DNA of 27,012 bases from a virus. The translations under genes and the position numbers were made by a program. Below, one piece after another: positions 1 to 7,651 of the stretch; positions within the stretch are counted from its first letter, which is position 1; each line of letters opens with the position of its first letter. The notes beneath the pieces are model-generated. The model did not search any database, was not told the origin of the DNA, and worked only from the letters and a program-made list of their open reading frames with translations. The DNA lies in the IMG/VR virus record IMGVR_UViG_3300010354_005932, positions 1 through 27,012 of that record; one strand, 5' to 3'.

Positions 1-2
1 AA

Positions 3-911
3 AAGGAAGAAGAAATGGAAGAAATGAAAGAGGAAAAAAACGAAATGGAAGAAGAAGATTCCATGAAAGAAGGTTACTCCAAAAAGTCCATGTCTGAAGA
101 AGAAATGGATATGGAAGATGAAGAAGACGAAGAGGAAGACGAAGAGGAAGACGAAGAGGAAGAAATGGAAGAAAGCGTTAAAATTCCAGATATGAAGGAA
201 TCCATTGAACAGATTTTCTCTGGTCAAGACTTGTCTGAAGAATTCAAGTTAAAGGTCAGCACTCTTTTCGAAGCCGCCGTAAACGACCGTGTTAAACTAG
301 TCGAAGAACAACTTGCAGAGAAATTCACCAATCTATTAGAATCAGAAGTGGAAGAAATTGCCAATGATCTGACAGAAAAAGTAGATTCTTACTTGAACTA
401 TGTTGTTTCTGAATGGATGGAAGAAAACAAGTTGGCTGTTGAGCGTGGTATTCGCACAGATGTAGCAGAGTCATTCATTGCTGGTCTGAAAAATCTATTT
501 AATGAACACAACATCTCTGTACCAGAAGGTCAAACCGATTTATTGGATGAAACTGCAAATAACTTAGAAAAGGTCACAGAACAGTTGAACGCTCAGATTA
601 AGAAAACGCTTGACCTAACAGAACAACTAAAGAAATACCAAAGAGCAGAAATCTTTGCCGAGGCAACAGAAGGACTTTCATCTGTACAAACAGAGAAGTT
701 GCGTCAACTCGCAGAGAGCATGAAGTTTGCTGACAATTCCGAATTCAAGGCTAAATTGCTTATCCTCAAGGAAAACTACGGCAAATCCGAACCTAAACCA
801 ACAGTATCATCAATACAGGTTGAAGACACTTCCGAGCCAACAGTGCTGAACGAGTCTTCAAATCCCGAGATATCAGCCTATCTTCAAGCCTTGCTTCGTA
901 AGAACAAATAA
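3..911 (+). CDS. gp22: Prohead core scaffold protein, gp22-like (5' end probably outside window)
   Basis: Internal scaffold of the T4-type prohead: it forms the core around which the major capsid protein assembles and is later degraded by the prohead protease. The stretch around residues 60-165 (counting from the ATG at 15) follows T4 gp22 closely: an FEAAV segment, then WMEENKLAVERGI and GLKNLFNEHNISVPE, matching WLAENKLAVDKGI and GLKELFVEHNVVVPE in T4 as I remember it. The N-terminal 55 residues are almost only Glu, Asp, Lys and Met. The frame is open to the window edge, so the true start may lie upstream; ATG 15 with AGGA at 4-7 is an alternative and would give 298 residues against 269 in T4. 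The position directly before gp23 is the T4 order (22-23). Confidence 0.88.
   Translation, partial: KEEEMEEMKEEKNEMEEEDSMKEGYSKKSMSEEEMDMEDEEDEEEDEEEDEEEEMEESVKIPDMKESIEQIFSGQDLSEEFKLKVSTLFEAAVNDRVKLVEEQLAEKFTNLLESEVEEIANDLTEKVDSYLNYVVSEWMEENKLAVERGIRTDVAESFIAGLKNLFNEHNISVPEGQTDLLDETANNLEKVTEQLNAQIKKTLDLTEQLKKYQRAEIFAEATEGLSSVQTEKLRQLAESMKFADNSEFKAKLLILKENYGKSEPKPTVSSIQVEDTSEPTVLNESSNPEISAYLQALLRKNK
123..158 (+). repeat. Three perfect 12-bp tandem repeats coding EDEE
   Basis: The unit GAAGACGAAGAG occurs three times without mismatch at 123-134, 135-146 and 147-158, in frame, coding EDEE three times inside the acidic N-terminal part of the scaffold gene. Identical codons in each copy suggest recent duplication by slippage rather than only selection for acidity. 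Confidence 0.9.
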
Positions 912-976
912 ACCTAAACAAAAAGAAAAACTACATAACCAAGTAGAATCTACAATCTTCAAAGGAGAGAGAAAAA

Positions 977-2386
977 ATGGACACGACAGCATTTCTAACA
1001 GAACAAGCACTAAAGAAGTGGAAGCCAATTCTTGAGCATCCAGAACTAGGTGCAATCAAAGACCCATATCGCAAATCCGTTACCGCTCTGTTGCTTGAGA
1101 ACCAACAACAGGCATTGAACGAAGCAAATCCAGTAAACGCATTAGGCAATGGTCTTGCTAACTTAGCAAACCCAAACGGCAATTCATCCTTGCAATCTTT
1201 CGATCCAGTGATGATCTCATTGGTTCGTCGTGCAATGCCAAATCTAATTGCATATGATGTTTGCGGCGTCCAGCCAATGACTGCACCAACAGGCTTGATT
1301 TTCTGCATGAAATCACGCTACGCCAACGCAACAAATACTGCTGTAGATAAGACACAAGCAGAAGCATTGGGCTTGTCCGCAGCAAATACCTTCTATTCTG
1401 GTACAGGGCCTTACCTTGATGGCTCCTACAGTGGAACAACTCTTTCGACCGCAGAAGCCGCCCTTGCAACACTAATCGGTGATGGCAACGGTGTAACGGG
1501 TACAAGTGCATACTCTGGTATTGGTTACGATACCAAGTTCCTCGAAACATCTGTTCGTGGTGGAAACGGTTTCCCAGAAATGGGCTTCTCAATTGAGCGT
1601 ACATCCGTTATTGCCCGTTCCCGTGCTCTCCAAGCATCATACTCTGCTGAAATTGCACAAGACCTCAAGGCTGTTCATGGTCTTGATGTTGAGACAGAAT
1701 TGGCAAATATTCTCACGAACGAAGTTCTTGCAGAAATCAATCGTGAAATTATCCGCACAATCTATCAGGTTGCAACTCTCGGCTGCAAGAATTCCGAAGA
1801 TTCCAACTTGACAAATGGTGAATTCAACCTTTCAACCAACTCTAACGGTCGTTGGGCAGCAGAACGCTATCGTGGTCTGTTCTTCCAAATTGAGCGTGAA
1901 GCAAATGCCATCGCTAAAGATACACGCCGTGGCAAGGGTAACATCATCATCTGCTCATCGGATGTTGCATCTGCTCTCTCCATGACTGGATTGCTCGAAG
2001 CAAATCAGGCTGGAGCATTCGGTAAGGATGTTGATGACACTGGAACAACATTTGTTGGAACAATCGGTCGATACAAGGTCTACATTGATCCTTATGTACC
2101 AGCAGGCACAAACTTCTGCGTCGTAGGATATAAGGGTACATCCCAATACGATGCTGGCTTCTTCTACTGCCCATATGTTCCTCTACAAATGGTTCGTGCA
2201 ATCGACCCAACGACCTTCCAACCAAAGATTGGTTTCAAGACTCGTTACGGAATTGCAGCAAATCCATTCGCAACGCTAGGAAACACTGTGTTGGATTACA
2301 ACAACGGCGTCTCTATGCGCAACAACACTTACTACCGCATCTTCTCAATCACCAACCTCCACGGAGCAACATCAGCCTCCATGTAA
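977..2386 (+). CDS. gp23: Major capsid protein gp23
   Basis: Main hexamer-forming shell protein of the T4-type head, HK97 fold, 469 residues (T4: 521). The T4 capsid core motifs are plain: VRRAMPNLIAYDVCGVQPM near residues 78-96, then QDLKAVHGLDVETELANIL and EVLAEINREII in the central region. The first ~60 residues correspond to the propeptide that the prohead protease removes; LLLE at 38-41 fits the (L/I)xxE cleavage pattern loosely, but I cannot assign the site. The start has AAAGGAGAG at 960-968 as ribosome-binding site. The 65-bp gap before it carries an ACTACATA motif (930-937). Arginine codons are mostly CGT/CGC, unlike the glycan genes downstream. A strong terminator follows, and there is no gp24 homologue next to it. 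Confidence 0.97.
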   Translation: MDTTAFLTEQALKKWKPILEHPELGAIKDPYRKSVTALLLENQQQALNEANPVNALGNGLANLANPNGNSSLQSFDPVMISLVRRAMPNLIAYDVCGVQPMTAPTGLIFCMKSRYANATNTAVDKTQAEALGLSAANTFYSGTGPYLDGSYSGTTLSTAEAALATLIGDGNGVTGTSAYSGIGYDTKFLETSVRGGNGFPEMGFSIERTSVIARSRALQASYSAEIAQDLKAVHGLDVETELANILTNEVLAEINREIIRTIYQVATLGCKNSEDSNLTNGEFNLSTNSNGRWAAERYRGLFFQIEREANAIAKDTRRGKGNIIICSSDVASALSMTGLLEANQAGAFGKDVDDTGTTFVGTIGRYKVYIDPYVPAGTNFCVVGYKGTSQYDAGFFYCPYVPLQMVRAIDPTTFQPKIGFKTRYGIAANPFATLGNTVLDYNNGVSMRNNTYYRIFSITNLHGATSASM

Positions 2387-2426
2387 TAATTGATTGGTAA
2401 AGATAGCAGATTCTAGGTTAAGTAGG

Positions 2427-2460
2427 ACAGGGGGAGAGAAATCTCCCCCTGTTCATTTTT
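2427..2460 (+). terminator. Intrinsic terminator after gp23
   Basis: Perfect 11-bp stem, ACAGGGGGAGA (2427-2437) with TCTCCCCCTGT (2442-2452), closed by a GAAA tetraloop and followed by TTCATTTTT to 2461. A GC-rich stem, stable loop and U tract are the standard form of a rho-independent terminator. It should end the capsid transcript before the tail-tube-like gene. Confidence 0.93.
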
Positions 2461-2485
2461 GCATACATAATCTTAAGGAGGTAAT

Positions 2486-3025
2486 ATGTACACAGATGAA
2501 AATGAGCCTTTTGGTTCTATAACCCCAATATCAAAAACACAAGAGTCATACAACTACCTCTCACCTACTTCATACAGAGTAGTAGTTCCAAAACTTCCAA
2601 AAATGACTTATTTTGTCCAATCTATAAGCATACCCTCTGTTGCATTGGGTTCTCTTGAAATACCGACATTTAAAGGTTATCCAAAGCAAGAAGCACCTTC
2701 TTACTTAGACATAACAGATGAAATCATTATGAATTTTGCAATTGACGAAAACATGGAAAATTGGAACGAAGTTTTCACTTGGATGTCATCAATGGTTCCA
2801 TCTTCACAAAATACAGGACAAGTGAAACTCAAAGAAGAGCAGTATTCTCAAATAATAGTTTTAGTATACACCAATGCAAAGAAGTTAAAAAAGAAACTAA
2901 CATTTCATAAATGCTATCCATCGTCCTTATCATCGTTTGAATTCAATTCATCATCAACAGAAATAGATCCAATAATAGTAACAACCAATTTCCAATACAG
3001 TCATTTTGATGTCGAAACATTTTGA
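2486..3025 (+). CDS. Tail-tube-fold virion protein (gp19/gp54/gp3-like)
   Basis: 179 residues. The pattern of residues 29-85 (YRVVVPKLPKMTYFVQSISI, then a short beta segment with LGSLEIPT, then an acidic ENWNEVFTWM helix) resembles the tube-fold proteins of T4-like marine phages, where a hydrophobic beta strand is followed by 'D-E-N/D-x-E-N-W/Y' and a helix ending in a loop. T4 has several proteins of this fold (tube gp19, initiator gp54, cap gp48). In cyanophage maps a tail completion protein gp3 of similar length is, as I recall, found between gp23 and uvsY, so gp3 is an alternative assignment by position. Strong AAGGAGGT at 2475-2482, three bases before the start. The stop codon overlaps the -35 box of the next promoter. 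Confidence 0.6.
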   Translation: MYTDENEPFGSITPISKTQESYNYLSPTSYRVVVPKLPKMTYFVQSISIPSVALGSLEIPTFKGYPKQEAPSYLDITDEIIMNFAIDENMENWNEVFTWMSSMVPSSQNTGQVKLKEEQYSQIIVLVYTNAKKLKKKLTFHKCYPSSLSSFEFNSSSTEIDPIIVTTNFQYSHFDVETF

Positions 3026-3049
3026 CTTACGACAATTTCGTGATATAAT
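3022..3049 (+). promoter_or_regulatory. Sigma70-like promoter before uvsY
   Basis: TTGACT (3022-3027), 16-nt spacer, TATAAT (3044-3049) with TG at 3041-3042 giving an extended -10. The predicted start of transcription is near 3056, only a few bases before the uvsY ATG at 3059, which would make a leaderless or nearly leaderless mRNA. The -35 box overlaps the stop codon of the preceding gene. Confidence 0.7.
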
Positions 3050-3058
3050 CTATACACT

Positions 3059-3493
3059 ATGACTTTTGAAGAACTGCAACAAGAAATCGAAAAAGACCTC
3101 ACCTTTGATGAAACACAGTTGGATACCGAATCCCTGCGCATTCCTCAATTGCACAACAAGTATCTCAAGCATTTGTATGCAGAGAAACTTCTGTTGAAAA
3201 AACTACGCAATGATATTGGTGAACTTACCCGTCTGAAGTATGAATACTACACAGGAAAGATGGATGAAACTTCTCTAAAAGAGCGGGGATGGGAGCCTTT
3301 CCAACTCCGTGTTCTTAAAAATGATGTTGAGATGTATCTTGACGGAGACAAAGACATGAATAAACTTCGTGGTCGCATTCAACTTCAAGAAGAGCGTGTG
3401 GATTATATTGAGTCTGTAGTAAAGACGATTGCTAATCGTGGATGGCTCATTCGGAATGCAATTGATTGGAAAAAGTTTTTGGGTGGTGTATGA
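3059..3493 (+). CDS. uvsY: Recombination mediator UvsY
   Basis: UvsY loads the UvsX recombinase onto single-stranded DNA coated with gp32 in T4 recombination-dependent replication. This 144-residue protein has the family length (T4: 137) and the family pattern: a helical N-terminal part with HNKYLKHLYAEKLLLKKL, then ELTRLKYEYYTGKM, and a helical C-terminal part ending in RGWLIRNAIDWKKFLGG, as in UvsY proteins of marine T4-like phages. It is placed directly before uvsW, as in related genomes. No Shine-Dalgarno precedes the ATG; the promoter upstream predicts an almost leaderless transcript. The last codons overlap the uvsW start (ATGA, 3490-3493). Confidence 0.9.
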   Translation: MTFEELQQEIEKDLTFDETQLDTESLRIPQLHNKYLKHLYAEKLLLKKLRNDIGELTRLKYEYYTGKMDETSLKERGWEPFQLRVLKNDVEMYLDGDKDMNKLRGRIQLQEERVDYIESVVKTIANRGWLIRNAIDWKKFLGGV

Positions 3494-5055
3494 CCTTGTA
3501 TCCGTGGGAAGACACTCAAATTGATGATGAATTTCATCCTATAAATACGGATGAAATGAATGATATCAATGTCACCCAACCAGATGCAGTATATCTCAAA
3601 GTCGATTGTGAGCGGGGTGTTGCACAAGAACTTTCTGACTTCTTCACCTTTAAAGTCCCTGGATATCAGTTTATGCCCGCATATCGAAATAAAATGTGGG
3701 ATGGAAACATTCGTTTATTCAATACTTATGACAAAAAACTCTATGCAGGATTAGCAGACTATTTAAGTAAATTTGCACAAGATCGTGGTTATCCTTTCAA
3801 TCTCTGTGCAAAGACTCCATACTCTTCTTCTCCTATGAATCGTGACGAGTTGAAAGATTACTTAAATTCTTTGCAACTTGTAGCAGCAGGAAAAGATATT
3901 ACTCCTCACGATCACCAAGTTGATGCTATCTCAACGGCACTAAACGATCAGCGTTGTCTTTTGCTTTCTCCTACTGCTAGTGGAAAGTCTCTCATAATAT
4001 ACTCCACTATACGGTATCTTTTAGACAGTATTGAAAGTGATACAAAGAAAAAGATTCTACTAGTAGTTCCCACTGTTGGTCTAGTAAATCAAATGTATGC
4101 TGATTTTCTTGACTATTCGCAGAAGAATGGTTGGGATGTAAAGCATCAGTGCCAAAAGATTTTCTCTGGTCAGGAAAAAACAACCAAAGCCCGTGTAATT
4201 ATTTCCACTTGGCAGTCTATCTTTCGAATGAAAGCAGACTACTATCAGGATTTTTTTGCAGTGTTTGGAGATGAATGTCATTTGTTCAAAGCAAAGAGTC
4301 TTACATCCATAATGGAGAAGGCGAAGAATGCATATTATCGAATTGGTACTACAGGTACATTGGATGGAACACAAACACACAAATTAGTCATTGAAGGATT
4401 GTTCGGTAAAGTAGTTAAAGTAACTAGCACAAAAGATCTAATGGACAAGAATCTATTGTCTGATCTCTCAATTGAGTGTATCACTCTAAAGTATCCAGAA
4501 GAAGAAAGGCGTGAATGCAAGGGTATGAAATATGCTGATGAAATAAAATGGCTTACCGAGCACAAGAAGCGTAATAGATTCATCTCAGAAATGGCAGTAA
4601 ATCTAAAGGGAAATACTCTTGTTTTGTTTCAATTCATTGAGCATGGAAAAACACTACATCAACAGATTCAAAAACTTTCTGAAGGAAAGCATCAGGTTTT
4701 CTTAGTGTATGGAGCAACAGAAGCCGATACAAGAGAAGAAGTTCGGCAATTGGCAGAGGCAAACGAAAATGCCATCATTGTTGCTTCCTACGGAACATTC
4801 TCCACTGGTATCTCCATACGCAGACTACACAATGTTGTGTTTGCATCACCATCTAAATCCAGAATTCGTGTGCTGCAATCCATTGGACGGCAACTGCGTA
4901 AATCAGAACACAAGACCTGTGCTAAATTATTTGATATTGGTGATGATTTGAGCATCAAGTCCCACCGCAACCATACCCTTAAGCATCTGACAGAGCGTGT
5001 AAACCTATACATACAAGAGAAGTTCAACTACCGTTTGGTGCGCTTGGACTTGTAA
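3490..5055 (+). CDS. uvsW: UvsW-type recombination DNA helicase
   Basis: Superfamily 2 helicase that branch-migrates recombination and fork intermediates and unwinds R-loops in T4. N-terminal domain: VYLKVDCERGVAQELSDFF matches the UvsW N-terminal double-stranded-DNA-binding region. Helicase motifs in order (residues from ATG 3490): PTASGKS (about 161-167, Walker A), DECH (261-264), GTTGTL (motif III), STGISI, and QSIGRQLR (motif VI). The length is 521 residues. ATG 3490 overlaps the uvsY stop as ATGA. T4 UvsW begins just before the VRIDCE segment, so the Met at 3556 is a strong alternative, giving 499 residues; a T4 late-promoter octamer sits directly before it. ATG 3466 is inside uvsY and less likely. 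Confidence 0.95.
   Translation: MTLYPWEDTQIDDEFHPINTDEMNDINVTQPDAVYLKVDCERGVAQELSDFFTFKVPGYQFMPAYRNKMWDGNIRLFNTYDKKLYAGLADYLSKFAQDRGYPFNLCAKTPYSSSPMNRDELKDYLNSLQLVAAGKDITPHDHQVDAISTALNDQRCLLLSPTASGKSLIIYSTIRYLLDSIESDTKKKILLVVPTVGLVNQMYADFLDYSQKNGWDVKHQCQKIFSGQEKTTKARVIISTWQSIFRMKADYYQDFFAVFGDECHLFKAKSLTSIMEKAKNAYYRIGTTGTLDGTQTHKLVIEGLFGKVVKVTSTKDLMDKNLLSDLSIECITLKYPEEERRECKGMKYADEIKWLTEHKKRNRFISEMAVNLKGNTLVLFQFIEHGKTLHQQIQKLSEGKHQVFLVYGATEADTREEVRQLAEANENAIIVASYGTFSTGISIRRLHNVVFASPSKSRIRVLQSIGRQLRKSEHKTCAKLFDIGDDLSIKSHRNHTLKHLTERVNLYIQEKFNYRLVRLDL
3540..3547 (+). promoter_or_regulatory. Candidate T4-type late promoter inside 5' uvsW
   Basis: TATAAATA is the T4 late promoter consensus read by gp55. 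It occurs here as a perfect match, 8 bases before the Met codon at 3556 that corresponds to the T4 UvsW start. In T4, uvsW is reported to be expressed late, which agrees. It could be chance within coding DNA. Confidence 0.45.
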
Positions 5056-5065
5056 GGAGCGTGAT

Positions 5066-5800
5066 ATGACCGCAGAAAAGTCACAATTTGTAATACTGAA
5101 ACTCCGTAGTGGTGATGAAATCATAGCAAAGAAAACAGGAACAAAAAAAGATGTTCTATTGCTCAATCGTCCCTTGCAACTACAAAGATCAACCTTTCTT
5201 GACCCAAACACAGGAAATGTAAGGAAGAATATTTGTATTTTTAGAGATTGGTTAGAGTTCACAACCCAAATCAATTGCGAAATTCCAAACGACTTTATCA
5301 TTTTTAGTGGAGTAGCAACACCCGATATGGTTTCAAGGTATTTGGCAGAGTTGGATAAATTAGATAAACAGGATAAGACCACTCCTCCACCAATCACAAA
5401 GAAATCACAAAAGTCTGATCTACAGGCAACAGAGGATTTGCTAGATGAATATTTCAAGGCTCTTCAACAGCCGTTGACAGGTGCTCCGCTCCCTCCACCC
5501 CAACAAAGCAAACCACCAATATTACCACCAAGTTTACCGATCAATACTAATATGGTAACGGCAACATTCTCTATGCCACCCGATGTATTCTTAAATATTG
5601 TTTTGAATATGCCCATGTTTGATGGTTGGGGTCAGGATTTGGGCGATGATTCTACGGATATGGATGATGGTGGGGAGGACGATTCCGATGGTGAACCACC
5701 TTCTCCAAAGCCAAAACCACCTTCACCCAAAAAGAAACCCAACAAGGACGAAGATACGCCTCCTGATGGGTGGAATGGTCGCTTTGGGTTCCCTAAGTAA
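5066..5800 (+). CDS. Unknown protein, Sm-like N-terminus and Pro-rich acidic tail
   Basis: 244 residues, no confident family. Residues 7-45 (FVILKLRSGDEIIAKKTG, then VLLLNRPLQLQ) read as a short beta-barrel with the 'lk-l-x-sGdEiia' start of Sm/LSm-like domains, an inference only. Residues 115-180 are linker-like with PPPITKK and PPPQQSKPPILPP; residues 205-240 are an acidic stretch (DDSTDMDDGGEDDSDG) and a PSPKPKPPSPKKKP tail, so about half the protein is probably disordered. The middle holds one hydrophobic helix (PDVFLNIVLNMPMF). AAGGAG at 5055-5060 precedes the start. It sits between uvsW and gp55; a role in late transcription or RNA handling is possible but not shown. Confidence 0.75.
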   Translation: MTAEKSQFVILKLRSGDEIIAKKTGTKKDVLLLNRPLQLQRSTFLDPNTGNVRKNICIFRDWLEFTTQINCEIPNDFIIFSGVATPDMVSRYLAELDKLDKQDKTTPPPITKKSQKSDLQATEDLLDEYFKALQQPLTGAPLPPPQQSKPPILPPSLPINTNMVTATFSMPPDVFLNIVLNMPMFDGWGQDLGDDSTDMDDGGEDDSDGEPPSPKPKPPSPKKKPNKDEDTPPDGWNGRFGFPK

Positions 5801-5960
5801 CCCTATTGGGTACTAAAAGGTTCTTCATTGAATCCAGACACACTACTTATGCAGCCACTAGTGGTCAGCCTAGCACCGAAGTCCAGAGTTAGAATAAAAA
5901 GGACAAGATTGTGCTTGACTATTGCGTATACTCATGCATAATACCCTCAAGGAGAAACAA
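5801..5960 (+). promoter_or_regulatory. Intergenic region with promoter for gp55 operon
   Basis: 160 bases without a gene. TTGACT (5915-5920), 16-nt spacer and CATAAT (5937-5942) form a sigma70-like promoter of the same design as that before uvsY. A 10-bp perfect palindrome, CCACTAGTGG (5855-5864), lies upstream and could be a protein-binding site. AAGGAG (5949-5954) is the gp55 ribosome-binding site. I see no terminator or small gene here. Confidence 0.55.
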
Positions 5961-6602
5961 GTGAGCGGCAATAAACGACAAAAAAGAGATCATTACATCG
6001 ACAACGAACGCTTCTTCAAAGAAATGCAAGAATGGAAGAAGGTAGTAAACGAAGCAGAGGCAGTCGGAGAACCAGAACCACCAATCACTTCTTATATTGG
6101 TGAGTGTTTTTTAAAGATTGCGGAGCAACTCTCATCCAAACCTAATTTTGCACACTATGCATATAGAGATGAAATGATATGCGATGCAGTTGAAAACTGT
6201 GTTGTGTATGCAGCAAACTTTGATCCAGAGAAAAGTTCCAATCCTTTCTCGTATTTTACTCAAATCATCTATTATGCATTTCTTCGTCGCATTCAAAGAG
6301 AAAAGAAACAATCGTTCATCAAATATAAGATGGTAAGAGATAGGATTGGGGATGGAAACATTGGCAAATTCATGTCAAAGATGAGAAGCATGGATGAGCA
6401 GGATTACCAATCCACGGTTGAATACAGAGATCCAGCAGCAAAGAAATTTGATCTGTCCGAAACTGATATAGAGAATTTCACCAAAGAGTTGGAAAAAGAA
6501 GACAAAAGGGGTAAAGGAAAGAGGAAGACAAAGAAGCGTAAACCCAAAGGGCTAGAAAAACTTTTGGAGGATACAACAGATGAAGATAGCAGTGATATCT
6601 GA
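5961..6602 (+). CDS. gp55: Late-transcription sigma factor gp55
   Basis: Phage sigma-family factor that directs host RNA polymerase to late promoters with the sliding clamp gp45. Residues about 72-120 contain the diagnostic gp55 block: DAVENCVVYAANFDPEKSSN followed by PFSYFTQIIYYAFLRRIQ and REKKQSF, a sigma region 2-like segment. 213 residues against 185 in T4. The GTG start is chosen because AAGGAG lies 6 bases upstream and the frame upstream (TTG 5922) overlaps the promoter. The C-terminus is highly basic (KGKRKTKKRKPKG) and then acidic, with GLEKLLE near the end, where T4 gp55 has its clamp-binding peptide; equivalence is inference. It overlaps gp47 by 23 bases. Confidence 0.93.
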   Translation: MSGNKRQKRDHYIDNERFFKEMQEWKKVVNEAEAVGEPEPPITSYIGECFLKIAEQLSSKPNFAHYAYRDEMICDAVENCVVYAANFDPEKSSNPFSYFTQIIYYAFLRRIQREKKQSFIKYKMVRDRIGDGNIGKFMSKMRSMDEQDYQSTVEYRDPAAKKFDLSETDIENFTKELEKEDKRGKGKRKTKKRKPKGLEKLLEDTTDEDSSDI

Positions 6603-7617
6603 TACCCATTTTGGAGTTCGTAATGATTCTCCACTGTTTTTAGATTATTCCTTCAAATTTTTTGACAGTGTTTTCTTTCCTTATTTAAAGGAGCATGGGA
6701 TAGACACGGTTATCCATATGGGCGATCTTTTAGATCGTCGGAAATACATAAATTTCAATACCCTCTCTCAAGTGAAGAAGAGATTTTTTGCCCCACTTCG
6801 TGAAATGGGCATAAAGGTACATTGTATTCCAGGCAACCATGATACTTATTGGAAAAATACTAACGATTTGAATTCTCTTCGAGAGTTGTTTAAAGACGAT
6901 CTCAATTTGTACGAGACACCCACTACTGTAGACTTTGATGGACTTTCTGTTTTATTTTTGCCGTGGATCACAAAGGCAAATGAGGCTCAGTGTGAACAGG
7001 CTTTAGAAAGCACAGTTTCTCCTGTTCTTGTTGGTCATTTGGAACTTGATGGCTATGAAGTTATGAGAGGAATAAACCATAATGGTGGAATGTCCGACAA
7101 TGTATTAGAAAAATTTGATTTAGTTATGTCTGGACACTTTCATTGCAAACAACATCGTGGTCATGTATGGTTTTTAGGCACACAGTATGATCTTACATTT
7201 TCTGATGTAAGTGAGAGGAAGGGATTTCATGTTTTAGACACAAAGACCCTTAATCTTACTTTTATAGAAAATCCTTACAAGATGTATCATAAAGTATATT
7301 ATGACGACACCATTTCTGATTATTCACAATTTGATTGTGGGCGTTATAAGGACTGCTACCTTCGACTAGTAGTGACCCGTAAGACAGACGAGATTGGCTT
7401 TACAAGCCTCTGTGAGAGCCTTGTGGCGGCAGGGGTGGGCAATCTGTCCATCGTTGAGGAAATGAGCGAAGAAACATCACCTTCTGAAAGAGTTGATCTT
7501 TCAAAGGGGACAATAGAACTAATCAATGATGCCATTGATGAAATGGAAATGGTGGTAAACAAAGAAAAACTAAAAACTACCATTCGTGAATTATATGTGG
7601 ATAGCATAAGCCTTTGA
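6580..7617 (+). CDS. gp47: Recombination endonuclease subunit gp47 (SbcD/Mre11-like)
   Basis: Nuclease subunit of the gp46/gp47 complex, which resects DNA ends for recombination and degrades host DNA. Calcineurin-like phosphoesterase motifs are in order: SDTHFG at residues 7-12, MGDLLDRR at about 47-54, PGNHDTY at about 85-91, GHLELDG near 151, and SGHFHCKQ near 186. 345 residues, close to T4 gp47 (339). The start overlaps the gp55 3' end, which suggests coupled translation. Unlike T4, two unknown genes separate it from gp46. Confidence 0.95.
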   Translation: MKIAVISDTHFGVRNDSPLFLDYSFKFFDSVFFPYLKEHGIDTVIHMGDLLDRRKYINFNTLSQVKKRFFAPLREMGIKVHCIPGNHDTYWKNTNDLNSLRELFKDDLNLYETPTTVDFDGLSVLFLPWITKANEAQCEQALESTVSPVLVGHLELDGYEVMRGINHNGGMSDNVLEKFDLVMSGHFHCKQHRGHVWFLGTQYDLTFSDVSERKGFHVLDTKTLNLTFIENPYKMYHKVYYDDTISDYSQFDCGRYKDCYLRLVVTRKTDEIGFTSLCESLVAAGVGNLSIVEEMSEETSPSERVDLSKGTIELINDAIDEMEMVVNKEKLKTTIRELYVDSISL

Positions 7618-7651
7618 AAAACTACATATTGTAGTATTTGGAGGACTTTCT

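Noticed and set aside
1158-1604. 148-codon open frame on the - strand across the capsid gene
   Set aside because: It is fully inside gp23, has no ribosome-binding site and its translation is rich in Arg, His and Cys without family likeness; a shadow of the capsid reading frame.
3466-3489. ATG 3466 as start of uvsW
   Set aside because: Lies inside uvsY by 28 bases and adds residues absent in the family; ATG 3490 forms the usual ATGA junction and ATG 3556 matches the T4 start.
5005-5457. 150-codon open frame on the - strand
   Set aside because: Overlaps uvsW and the gene at 5066; Ser-rich composition is typical for an antisense shadow.
5801-5816. ACCC-TATT-GGGT as a terminator after the gene at 5066
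   Set aside because: Only a 4- to 5-bp stem and no U run.
5855-5864. CCACTAGTGG palindrome as an operator or attachment site
   Set aside because: A single 10-bp palindrome without a second copy or neighbouring regulator or integrase gene; not enough to name it.
5922-5960. TTG 5922 as start of gp55
   Set aside because: It falls within the promoter spacer; GTG 5961 has AAGGAG at a good distance.
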